Shown in pieces: positions 54,901 through 64,000 of a stretch of 64,000 nt of DNA. Below the pieces are notes generated by a model. That model was not told the origin of the DNA. It searched no databases and worked only from the letters and a program-made list of their open reading frames with translations. Source of the stretch: Aegilops tauschii subsp. strangulata. Taxonomy: Eukaryota > Streptophyta > Magnoliopsida > Poales > Poaceae. The stretch spans positions 502,580,544 to 502,644,543 of the forward strand of contig NC_053037.3 of NCBI RefSeq assembly GCF_002575655.3, read 5' to 3'. The first letter of the stretch is position 1. Every line of letters begins with the position of its first letter. The translations under genes were made by a program, and so were the position numbers.

Positions 54901-56055
54901 GGCAGGGCGCGGCTCTGCAGGTGAGCAAGGGCCAGGGGTCCGACGCGGCGACCTGTGCGCACGCATGTGCAAAACGCGCGCTCTGGCCGCGCCCAGAGCA
55001 CGCACGCCAGGTGCTCGACAAAATGCCAGCGCGTGCTAGAGAGCTTGGGTGATGCTGCTAGTTAACAGGCCAGGGTTAGGATAGCTAGGAGGTTAGTGGA
55101 CTTGCTGGATGGGTCAGGGGCTCAAGCTCACACTGCAAACTAGAAAACATGCCAAAACTGTTCCTGCACACAGGGTGTTCGACAGAATGCCATGGGCATC
55201 TAGGCAACTCTTGGGGTGGCCAAAATCTCCAGTTCCTAGTCTCTTTAGGAGCTAAAGAAGGTGGTAAGGTTAGTTTGGCAAAAACAGAAATTTGTTAGTG
55301 CAAGCTTTTGAGAAAACCAGTTTTGGGCAGAAACTAAAGGCTATCATTGCATGCACGAAAAATACTCCAATGGGTCCAATCTCCTGGACTTAAGGGTTTG
55401 GTAGGGAGAACTATAAGTAGGAAAAAGCTCATGGGCACCAGAGCAAAATAAAATAGGGTTGCAGTACAAATCACCCAACTGGACCAGAATGAAGATGAGG
55501 TTGATTCACTCAAATTTTTCATAGAACGACACTGGGTTTTTGCATGAAGCTGAGTTATAAGCATCTACTGACATCTCCAAACACTAGGAAGAATTTTTAG
55601 GGAAATATTTAAATAGGTTGTAGTGCAAAAATACCTACTGGACCAGATTTGAAAAATTGATGTAGAGCTCAAAATCTCCAATAACCAAAAGATATTTTTG
55701 CATAAAAGTGATGTGGAAACCTCACATGACATCCCCAAATTTTGGTGAAAATTTTAAAAGCATTTATCAAATGGTTGCAGTGCAAAGGGGCTCCAAATTT
55801 ATGAAAGATCATTTTAAAAGAATAAAGCTCATGAAAAACAATTATGCAAATAAATCCAGTGATAAGGAATTTCTTTTATAAAGAGGCCATACAAGTCCAA
55901 TAATACTTTTGGAAAGTTTCCACTAGAGGTAAAAACCCACAATATTAAAGAGAAGAGGGGTTCTGAAATCAAAGATAAATCCAGAAAACAAAAAATTTAA
56001 TTTCCTGGCAAAATTTTAATTAATGAAACAAGGTCAATAATTTTGGGGTGTTAAA
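51946..56055 (-). repeat. 3' LTR of the LARD-like element
   Basis: 4110 bp. Its inner boundary is set by alignment with the other LTR; the terminal CA has become AA. It includes a four-unit tandem repeat (52527-52770) and a GC-rich segment at 54150-55020 whose frames have no recognised domain. Confidence 0.92.
52527..52770 (-). repeat. 66-bp tandem repeats in the 3' LTR
   Basis: Four units with GGGCGTCTGAGCGACACC and ATAAAGGGCTTATAA at spacings of 66, 66 and 65 bp. The same array is present in the other LTR at 58050-58295, so it predates the insertion. Confidence 0.9.
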
Positions 56056-56072
56056 ACACTACCCCCCTTAAG
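56056..56072 (-). other. Polypurine tract of the LARD-like element
   Basis: On the minus strand AAGGGGGGTAGTGT precedes the 3' LTR, and CTCGAGGACGAGATTTTTCT lies just upstream, a combination usual for Gypsy elements. Confidence 0.85.
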
Positions 56073-56448
56073 AAAAATCTCGTCCTCGAGATTTGCTAAG
56101 GGTTGATTTAAAAAAAAAATACTCCCATTAGTTGAAAACAAGGGTTTGCTCATAGCACAAATTTAGGGTACAAACATAAGCTGCAACACACAAATAAACA
56201 TAGCTATGACGTTTACAATGAAAATGGCAAAAGGACAGGGTCCTGAGAAAACGTCTCTGGTACTGGGGCGCACAAGCAGACATCCTTTAATAATGGCGAT
56301 ACAGAATCACACAATTACAAGGCGTAGAAATATTAACGCTCACTACTACTCGAGTGGTTTAGTCTACTTCGTTAACATCTAAGCGGGCTTGCCTAGTGGA
56401 CGTCGAATCTTCTCCACGGGTTTCACCGTCGGGATTAGCCGGATGAGT

Positions 56449-57153
56449 TTAAGGGGCTGCAGGGTCGGGGTAGCGATGATGACCATCGCGGGGGTTGTTG
56501 GCCACAACCCCGTTGGAGTGCGTTCCCAAAAGGCGACGAAGCACTTCTGGGGACGCCAAAGCGTTTTGGCCGATGGCTGGGGCAGACCTCAAGGGCTCGA
56601 TCGGGTGTCCGAACAGCATGACTGGGTTGTCGGCGTCGGGCTCCACTTCTCCTCTCGCCGGGGCTCGGCGAAACAGTTCTCCACGAGCTGCGATCAGATC
56701 AAGGGTGATTTGATGGAACAGTTCCTCTAGTGCACTTACATAGCGCACCAGATGCAATAGTGCATGATCCGTCTCATGATCTCCGTTGGCAACCTGGGGC
56801 GGCCTACCATACCCGTTACGACTGGGGTAATAGTAGAACGGGCGATATTTAACTCTGGGCGACAAGTGCCGGAGTTGAACTATAGCTTCTCGAGCTGCCA
56901 GTTGGATGGCTTGTGGCTCAAAGGTAGTGGTCCATCCAGTGAACCTGTAGGGGCGTTCTGGCGATAGACCCCTACCATAAATGTGTACAGTGGCCCAGAA
57001 CTGACGGCCCTCACCGCTCACGAGTTCTTGGTACACAACATATTCTGGGGGCTCTTCTAATGCATAGGCGCGGCGGGTGAGGTTTGCGAGCACGGTCACA
57101 AAACCTCCAAGGTTGGTTGCTGTGGTCTCATTGTGAACAATGGGGCCAGGCAT
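56449..57153 (-). CDS. 234-aa ORF of the LARD-like element; possible dsRNA-binding-like fold
   Basis: The frame opens with MPGPIVHNETTATNLGGF about 300 bp downstream of the primer site and is uninterrupted for 234 codons; in-frame coding-like sequence continues past the stop. Residues 21-97 have the order helix (VLANLTRRAYAL), PEYVVYQEL, a strand pair with FWATVHIYGRG, a loop with YRFTG and a closing helix (PQAIQLAAREAIVQLRHL). This matches the outline of a double-stranded-RNA-binding domain, in particular the F-x-A-T-V-x-I-x-G and A-x-x-A-A-R-E-A parts, although the usual Lys-Lys motif before the last helix is missing. The middle (RPFYYYPSRNGYGRPPQV) is Tyr/Pro-rich, and residues 130-170 form a likely helix. 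No retroviral-type enzyme motif is present. It is the element's only long ORF, intact in a fairly young copy. A capsid-like role is the alternative. Confidence 0.6.
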   Translation of the reverse strand: MPGPIVHNETTATNLGGFVTVLANLTRRAYALEEPPEYVVYQELVSGEGRQFWATVHIYGRGLSPERPYRFTGWTTTFEPQAIQLAAREAIVQLRHLSPRVKYRPFYYYPSRNGYGRPPQVANGDHETDHALLHLVRYVSALEELFHQITLDLIAARGELFRRAPARGEVEPDADNPVMLFGHPIEPLRSAPAIGQNALASPEVLRRLLGTHSNGVVANNPRDGHHRYPDPAAP

Positions 57154-57455
57154 CGTGACTTGGTTTGGGAAAGAGGCCGTGCTGTGCTGTGTTGAGGCTT
57201 AGCGTGCCCTTTTTTATAGGAAAAGGGGACGGAGTCTTCCTTCGCACGCTTGCGAATGAGACATGTTAGGTGTCGGTCACTGGCGCGTGATCGACAGGCT
57301 AGGCTGATAGGTTGGGCACCGACTGCCAAAAGCGTCGGGGTCACTGTGTGGCTATCTTACATGAGAAGCTTGGCCGGGGTTGGGTTAAGGTCTGGTGGGT
57401 TGGTTAACCTAGGTTTATTGACCTGGCTAAGATAGGATTAGCCAATGGTCAGCCT

Positions 57456-57468
57456 GGCTCTGATACCA
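57456..57468 (-). other. Primer-binding site of the LARD-like element
   Basis: On the minus strand TGGTATCAGAGCC, the complement of initiator-Met tRNA, four bases inside the 5' LTR. Confidence 0.9.
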
Positions 57469-57472
57469 AGTC

Positions 57473-60400
57473 TGTCAGGACCGGGTTTTCGGGATATTCA
57501 TTTTTCCAGAAAATGGCCCTTGCGCTCACCAGCCCCAGGATTACTGTTAGCTGATGAGGCACCAACTTGATACAGAAAGTCCAAGCAAAGTACAAATATG
57601 AAGTACAAGACCAATGAGGCCTATGAGTACAACACTTGGTTTCTAGTGGTTGATGGCGGAAGCGGTTTGTGGTTCATCTGCGTCTATGGGACTCCATTTC
57701 CCACAAGAACAGCTGACCAGGGTAACTCCTATCTTCGCGATGCTGCTGTCAACACTGTAGGTTCCGGGGCTGTCGTCGTAACGCTCTTCTCCACGCAAGA
57801 AATCTGGCCAAGACAATAGCCAGGGACAAGCCAGTGAGTACGTTTGAATGTACTCGCAAACATCAAGAACACGGGTATAATATATCAAAACATGCTCCGA
57901 AAATTCTATGATCATAACGTCTGTCACGAAATATACGAAATCCATGATGTACGCATGTGGGTAAAATATGAATATGCAATATAGAAATAGAATGTAGTGA
58001 TCGAGTGTCTGAAATGACTCCTCAAAAAGGGTGCAAATAAATTAACAATGCCGCAGTCGGGCGTCTAAGCGACACCACATAGAGGGCTTATAAAGAATAA
58101 TTAAATAACAAGCATGCCGTAGTCGGGCGTCCGAGTGACACCGCATAAAGGGCTTATAAAGGATAATTAAATAACAAGCATGCCGCAGTCGGACGTCTGA
58201 GCGACACCGCATAAAGGGCTTATAATATAAAGAAAATAGCAAGCATGCCACAGTCGGGCGTCTATGCGACACCACATAAAGGGGTTATAATAGAGTAGTT
58301 ACAGTGGGTATCCAGGAGGTAGAACCGTCCCAGGGATACTCAATAATTCAAATAATGTAAATGGTTAGTCCATAATAATAGTAATCATAATCGTCACAAG
58401 TCACAAGTCATGATCCAAGTTCTGGTTTAACAGTTTTTCCTCCGAAGACCGACACTAAGACCGACACTTGACCCATCCCAGACTGTAGTCCTTAACCATG
58501 GACACGGCTATTCGAATAGATGTATAATCTCTGCAGAGGGTGTACTCTTTACCCACGGGTGACGGATTTCTTTAGTCCATCGGGACTAATTCCGTCTACG
58601 GTCTTTTAATTGAAAACATGCCTGACCTGCACACACCAGCTTAACTCACCGGTGTCTGGAATCACCCACGACACCTGTCAAGCGAAACTCTAAGTGGGGA
58701 GGCTACAACCTCGACGTAGCATGGGATCACAAAATTTATACCGCGCGCAAACTAGGGGAGCTACCCCTACGGCTACAACCGAAACACCCATGCCCCCGGA
58801 CCGGATGACTGGCTTTAATCCATGGCCATGGGACCCTCATCACGGCCTCTCTGTACGGTGTATGCTAGGAAGGGGTTGACAACTTACTGAACCGTACCCT
58901 ACCTATGGGAGGGACAAGTGGCAGCACGAAGCAAGTATGGGGGTTACTGGAACAAGACTCGATCTACGGCCGACTCAGGAGGTTCAAGTATTCTCTGCAT
59001 GATTAGCATAACCAAAATATTTCCATTATCCGCTAAACTCACCACTCGTCAAGCCTCACCATGCCATACCGGACATACTCGTCCTGACGAGGAACTAGGG
59101 ACAAGCTCGTGTCTACCCAAGACCGCGACTTTCCCGGCTTCCTTCCGGTATGCATGAAAAGCTTACGAGGATGAAAACCATCAGCATATCCATTTATAGC
59201 AGCAAAGAAATCTCCATTATGCACTCATGCGTATGATTTTATCGTCACATAAAATAGCGTATGCTCCAAGTCAGGGTGATGTTGTAACCGTATCAACAAC
59301 ATCCAAAAATATTAAGCCACGGTTCAGAATGCTTGCCTTCAAGTGTATGCATGTGGGGGTGCACTTTTTGAAGGTTGCCTTTCCTCCAAAATCCTATTTT
59401 GAGAAATATTCAAATAACACACATTTCAAAAACAGTACAAAAAGTTGTCCCAAATATTTTTAAAAAAATCTTAAAATAAACTAGATGAAATTTGAGAGAG
59501 GTACGAAAAAGAATCCACTCATTTGGAGTTTTATTTTAAAAGATATAGCCAGTCAAGGATTAGTCAAAGTTCTATTTTTAAATAAAACCAGAAAAGAAAA
59601 TGTTTCGGGGGAAAATACGCTTTCCAAGCAGAGGAGACGTACTCGTGACTTTGCGCTATCACCTAACCAGAGTGGACGGGCACGCGGGTCACTGACAGTG
59701 GGTCCAGGGGGCCGACTGGTCAGGTTTGACTGGTCTTTCCTCCCTCCTCTCCCTCGGCCCGAACGGTGGCGGGACTCCGGCGATCGCCGTCGACGAACGG
59801 CAGCTCTTCGAGGGCACCTGAGGGCAGGGATGGACCCGCCAGACCGGGGCGGTCCTCCCGGTGGTCGCTGGGTCGACGGTGGTGGAAGGAGTCGCCAGCG
59901 ACGAGCTCCGCGGCGGAGGGGGCTTTGGGTGGTTTGGGGTTTTCGAGCTACGGTGGTCCTTGGTCGAGTCTAAGGCGCTGGGCAGCTCCGCGAGACTATG
60001 GGGAGACGGTTGGTGGCGCTGGATGGGCGGGGGAGGGTCCGGTTGCGACGCACTGCGCTGGATTTGCGGCGGCGACCGAACTGGCCGGAGGCGGGGAAGA
60101 AAGCTTCTTCCGGTCAATCCGCGGCTAGGGGAGCACTAGGGGGGAGGCCTGAGGTTGCTTGTGTGCTCGGTGGAGCTCGGGCCTCCTTTTATAGCGTAAC
60201 GAGGCTGGCTCCCCCGATGGTGGATAAGAACGACGGCGAGTCGTCGTTCTGTAGCTAGGGGCGCGTGGCGGCGACGAGCACTAGTTGACAGGCTTGAGGA
60301 TAGGCTCGGGCTGTTCCCAGGGGGCAGCTGGCGCGCGCGGGTGGCTTGGGCGGCGCCGTCCACGGCAGAGCCCGCTGCCGACTCCGGCGTGCCGCCAAGG

Positions 60401-61618
60401 GAGCCCTGACGGCGGTGCTGTAGGGCGCCAGGGAGGCTTGGAGGGTTCTATTGAGTGGGCGAGGGCAGGGCGCGGCTCTGCAGGTGAGCAAGGGCCAGGG
60501 GCCCGACGCGGCGACCCGTGCGCACGGACGTGCAAAACGCGCGCTCTGGCCGCGCCCAGAGCACGCACGCCAGGTGCTCGACGAAATGCCAGCGCGTGCT
60601 AGAGAGCTTGGGTGATGCTGCTAGTTAACAGGCCAGGGTTAGGATAGCTAGGAGGTTAGTGGACTTGCTGGATGGGTCAGGGGCTCAAGCTCACACTGCA
60701 AACTAGAAAACATGCCAAAACTGTTCCTGCACACAGGGTGTTTGATAGAATGCCATGGGCATCTAGGCAACTCTTGGGGTGGCCAAAATCTCCAGTTCCT
60801 AGTGTCTTTAGGAGCTAAAGAAGGTGGTAAGGTTAGTTTGGCAAAAACAGAAATTTGTTAGTGCAAGCTTTTGAGAAAACCAGTTTTGGGCAGAAACTAA
60901 AGGCTATCATTGCATGCACTAAAAATACTCCAATGGGTCCAATCTCCTGGACATAAGGGTTTGGTAGGGAGAACTATAAGTAGGAAAAAGCACATGGGCA
61001 CCAGAGCAAAATAAAATAGGGTTGCAGTACAAATCACCCAACTGGACCGGAATGAAGATGAGGATGATTCACTCAAATTTTTCATAGAACAACACTGGGT
61101 TTTTGCATGAAGCTGAGTTACAAGCATCTACTAACATCTCCAAACACTTGGAAGAATTTTTAGGGAAATATTTAAATAGGTTGTAGTGCAAAAATACCTA
61201 CTGGACCAGATTTGAAAAATTGATGTAGAGCTCAAAATCTCCAATAACCAAAAGATATTTTTGCATAAAAGTGATGTGGAAACCTCACATGACATCCCCA
61301 AATTTTGGTGAAAATTTTAAAAGCATTTATCAAATGGTTGCAGTGCAAAGGGGCTCCAAATTTATGAAAGATCATTTTAAAAGAATAAAGCTCATGAAAA
61401 ACAATTATGCAAATAAATCCACTGATAAGGAATTGTTTTTATAAAGAGGGCATACAAGTCCAATAATACTTTTGGAAAGTTTCCACTAGAGGTAAAAACC
61501 CACAATATTAAAGAGAAGAGGGGTTCTGAAATCAAAGATAAATCCAGAAAACAAACATTTTAATTTCCTGGCAAAATTTTAATTAATGAAACAAGTTCAA
61601 AAAATTTAGGGTGTTACA
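57473..61618 (-). repeat. 5' LTR of the LARD-like element
   Basis: 4146 bp, ending GGGTGTTACA at 61618, which in the minus orientation is the element's start TGTAACACCC. It contains the same 66-bp tandem array (58050-58295) and GC-rich block as the left LTR. TATAAAAGG-like sequence lies on the minus strand near 60186-60194 (CCTCCTTTTATAG on the plus strand), a plausible LTR promoter box, also conserved at 54621 in the other LTR. Confidence 0.92.
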
Positions 61619-61623
61619 GGGGC

Positions 61624-61741
61624 CTTCCCCTTTTGGCGGCGGAGAACCTTCTCGATGGCGCCATGGATGCTACGACAAGCCGAGAAGACAAAGTAGAAGA
61701 AGAAGGAGCGGGCAGCGAGAAGATGGAGATGAGCAAGGGGG
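61624..61741. other. Short piece of the sequence into which the LARD-like element inserted
   Basis: About 118 bp between two retrotransposon ends; rejoining it to 51940 across one GGGGC copy gives a continuous GC-rich sequence. Too short to classify. Confidence 0.5.
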
Positions 61742-62223
61742 TGTCGGTGTCAAAACTGGCAGATCTCGGGTAGGGGGTCCCAAGCTGTGTGTCATGGATC
61801 GATGGGTAACAAGAGACAAGGGACACGATGTTTACCTAGGTTCGGGCCCTATTAATGGAGGTAATACCCTACTTCCTGCTTGATTGATCTTGATGAATAT
61901 AGAGATTACAAGAGTTGATCTACCCTGAGATCATATGTTGTGGTCTAAACCCTAGGGGTATGATGATTAATGTCATAATGATCTACCGACTAGCCTGGCC
62001 TTGGCTTATATAATGCACCAGAGGCCTAGGATAACAAGAGTCCTAGACAAATAAGTCGGTGGAGAGGAGTCCTTGTCTTGATCACCAAGTCTTGTGGAAT
62101 ACTCCTCGTATGCGGCATGGGATGCCCGAAGTGGCCCATGAGTGAACCGGCATGGGGGTCCTCGGCCCGATCCACCTGGTCGGGAGACGATGTGGTGAGT
62201 ATCCCCTAGTCCAGGACACCGTA
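61742..62223 (-). repeat. 3' LTR of a further Gypsy-type element
   Basis: Begins TGTCGGTGTCAAAACTGGCA and ends CCAGGACACCGTA. In the minus orientation the LTR starts next to a purine tract (GGTTCAGGGGGCTACT, 62222-62238) on its right, so it is the 3' LTR and the element body extends right, out of the window. The terminal bases at 62222-62223 are slightly altered. The phrases are those of a very common Triticeae Gypsy LTR of about 0.5 kb; I do not assign the family name. Confidence 0.75.
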
Positions 62224-64000
62224 AGTAGCCCCCTGAACCGGTCTTCAAGTTGGGGATGCTCCTCGATCCTTCCGAACTATTCTTCATCTTTGGTCGTCGG
62301 TCTTGAAAACTGGTTCAACAAATCTTCTCATCTTCGATCTTGAGGATCGCCGAAGTAAATCTGAAGAGTTTACATGTCGGGTATCTGAGGAGCCCCTTTA
62401 AGTTATCGTCTCTTATCAATGCCTTGTTATTATTACGCACACCTCTGGTTTGAAGTTGTTCCCAGGCGGCGGTGTCCTCTTGCATCCGAGCTCCAACGCT
62501 GGACTGCATTCGAGGTACCTTTTGCAGCCGAGCACCAACGCCGGACTGTATCCGAGCTCCAACGCCGGACTGTATCCGACCTCCAACGCCGGATTGTATC
62601 TGAGGTATCATAGATCACCTTGGCGTGAAGAAGTTTAAAGGAGGTTAGCTGAGCTTAATGCTGAAAATGCCCTCTATAGAGCCAGCCACTTGCGTCCGAG
62701 CTTTATGCCGAACTGCTTCCGAGGTGATGCACCACCTCGGGCTTGGGCTGATTGTTTACGGATTTTATTTCCGATGCGTATAAATTTATTTGCTGTCAAT
62801 ATGTATAAGTAGTAGCCCTCAAGGTGTGTGTCGGTCTAAAACCCGAGATGCACCTGAAGGAAAACCTGAAAACTGCTGATCCTAGTAGCCCCTGAGACTC
62901 ATGTCGATTCGCGAAATCAGCGTGAGGATCAACTCCTAGCTCGGCAGCATAAGTAGGAATAGAAACGCAGTGTAATATATTAGAGATAATAGTGATCGGC
63001 GAACGGGCCCTTGAGAGAGGGTCTTGAGAAGTTGCCGTAATATATTAGCTTCATGCCAGATAGGTCTAGATGGTACCTGTTGTTGTCCGAAGAAGCATTT
63101 GCCTATAGTTCGGTCAAGCCGAACACTAAGCACTTTGAATTTTCTGCATTGAACAGGAAATGCAGTAGCCCCCGAGACACTGGTCGGCTGGCAACACCAG
63201 ATCAGGGGATCGATGTGCCCCTATAATATTTGTAAATAATAAGCCCGAAGCCCAGTAGCCCCGAGCCTTGATGCAGGCACGGATGGCCGAATTAAGGATC
63301 AATATCCATAGTAAAATCACAAATTATGTGTAATGACTCTATGTGTACAAGTACTTTACATCATTAATGCTCGGATCCGCATTGTACAAAACTTTGTTGA
63401 CCGACCATCGGCTTCAACCTCTTCGGCCAGTAGCCGAGGAGTGTTTTCCTACTTTATAAAGCCGTTATAAGGGAAAAGATTTATGGAAACAAGGAAATCC
63501 GGCCATACGATTTTATAAACAAAGATACATGGAGAGATATGTTATATTACGTTTTAACGTAAGAAACATCTTCCAAAGAAAATAGTCCCGCTATCGGTTC
63601 CTTTCTTTGGGTCGTCATGCTTATTATGATCATGAAACCTCACCTCCGATCAATGTGGGAGGAAAATATTGAGGATTTAGTTCGGAGAAAGTTCCCGAAC
63701 TCTATGGTATTAATGAACCAAAATTTTCAGTTTCGTGGTTGCCGACCAATGTGATCCTTTAAGATTGCTAGCTTTCGGCTCCACCCAGTCTGAGGTACTT
63801 ACTCGGATGACCCAGTAGTAACAATCACAGAGGTGCTCCCTTTACCACCTAGCCGAACAATCGGGAACGTAGGGGTAAGCACAGGAGCCAGGCAACCCAG
63901 CTTGGCCAAAATCTTAAGTCAAATTGATGCATATTTATGGCTTTATAACGATAATTGCGGAAGGAGGCCCTCGTATATTAAATACAAACACCGATGGTAT
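62224..64000 (-). mobile_element. 3' internal region of the further Gypsy-type element
   Basis: Non-coding on both strands, with recurrent AGTAGCCCC(C/T)GAG phrases (62881, 63165, 63254), as found in long 3' untranslated regions of Triticeae Gypsy elements. It contains a tandem array at 62484-62605. No polyprotein is reached before the window ends. Confidence 0.65.
62484..62605 (-). repeat. 27-bp tandem repeats
   Basis: Units of CCGAGCTCCAACGCCGGACT plus GTAT(C), about four to five copies, some with GCATTCGAGGTACCTTTTGC interruptions. Frames through it read the periodic peptide SNAGLYPS. Confidence 0.8.

Larger units (their letters stand above)
51946..61618 (-). mobile_element. Short-interior LTR retrotransposon (LARD-like) with one ORF
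   Basis: LTRs at 51946-56055 and 57473-61618 are near-copies starting TGTCAGGACCGGGTTTTCGG. The target duplication GGGGC is perfect (51941-51945 and 61619-61623). The primer site at 57456-57468 and purine tract at 56056-56072 show minus orientation. Only 1417 bp lie between the LTRs, with no integrase, protease or reverse transcriptase, so it must depend on another element's proteins. Comparing the first 1.2 kb of the LTRs gives roughly 2-3% difference. The right LTR has an extra stretch of about 40 bp near 59796-59833. The outer end of the left LTR's internal side reads TTAAA where the right LTR has TTACA. Confidence 0.93.

Noticed and set aside
51946..61618. Segmental duplication of a 4.1-kb host region with genes
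   Set aside because: The two copies are LTRs: same orientation, TSD outside, primer site and purine tract inside.

Overview
The window is repeat-rich genomic DNA of a Triticeae grass (wheat, barley, goatgrass type). The evidence is in the sequence: a full-length BARE/WIS/Angela-type Copia element, Triticeae-style CACTA ends (CACTA with TTTAGTCCCGGTT or AATGGCGCACC subterminal repeats), many Stowaway MITEs (CTCCCTCCGT ends, TA target duplications), and long Gypsy-type LTRs. Nearly everything belongs to transposable elements nested in one another, plus gene fragments carried by them. I see no clearly intact ordinary host gene, no tRNA, and no bacterial-type feature.

Layout, left to right. (1) 1-3610 is the internal 5' part of a minus-strand LTR retrotransposon, called 'element X' here, cut by the end of a CACTA transposon (about 2286-3066) that carries a 5S-rRNA-like module. 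X's tRNA primer site is at 3595-3607. (2) X's roughly 4-kb 5' LTR starts at 3611 and ends at 45875, but is split by one very large insertion at 5046-43340. (3) That insertion has CACTA-type inverted ends, CACTACAAAAAAA at both termini, and a perfect 3-bp duplication GCG, so I read it as a single CACTA element of about 38.3 kb. It holds large tandem arrays (5.4-11.4 kb), a broken 3'-5' exonuclease-like fragment (12.1-12.6 kb), several minisatellites, a SINA-type RING E3 ligase pseudogene that keeps its intron (21.4-22.4 kb), a repeat-bearing coiled-coil pseudogene (23.6-24.3 kb), a 5'-truncated LINE split by the complete 8.5-kb Angela element (24.6-33.2 kb), a four-copy ~0.47-kb array (33.8-35.8 kb), and a multi-exon gene with duplicated exon modules (36.4-41.7 kb). 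It ends in GGGCC-rich subterminal repeats (42.0-42.9 kb).

(4) 45876-50110 holds an LTR-like leader and a degenerate Gypsy polyprotein (RT connection, a second RNase H domain, integrase zinc finger). A 1.77-kb non-autonomous CACTA (48012-49776) sits in its reading frame. (5) 51946-61618 is a complete LTR element with 4.1-kb LTRs, a GGGGC target duplication, and only 1.4 kb of internal sequence. It encodes one ORF with no reverse transcriptase; the N-terminal half of that ORF has a pattern reminiscent of a double-stranded-RNA-binding fold. (6) 61742-64000 is the 3' LTR and 3' internal part of another minus-strand Gypsy element running off the window.

Relative order of events follows from the nesting: element X, then the giant CACTA inside X's LTR, then the LINE inside the CACTA, then Angela inside the LINE. 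A hand count of about 67 differences between the two 1716-bp Angela LTRs (about 4%) suggests roughly 1.5 million years at the commonly used grass rate of 1.3e-8 per site per year. The giant CACTA is therefore older than that.

The most interesting candidate for something undescribed is the giant CACTA with its cargo (RING E3, exonuclease, coiled-coil and duplicated-exon genes). Second is the short LTR element with the possible RNA-binding ORF. All boundaries and counts were read by eye; none was checked by a database search.
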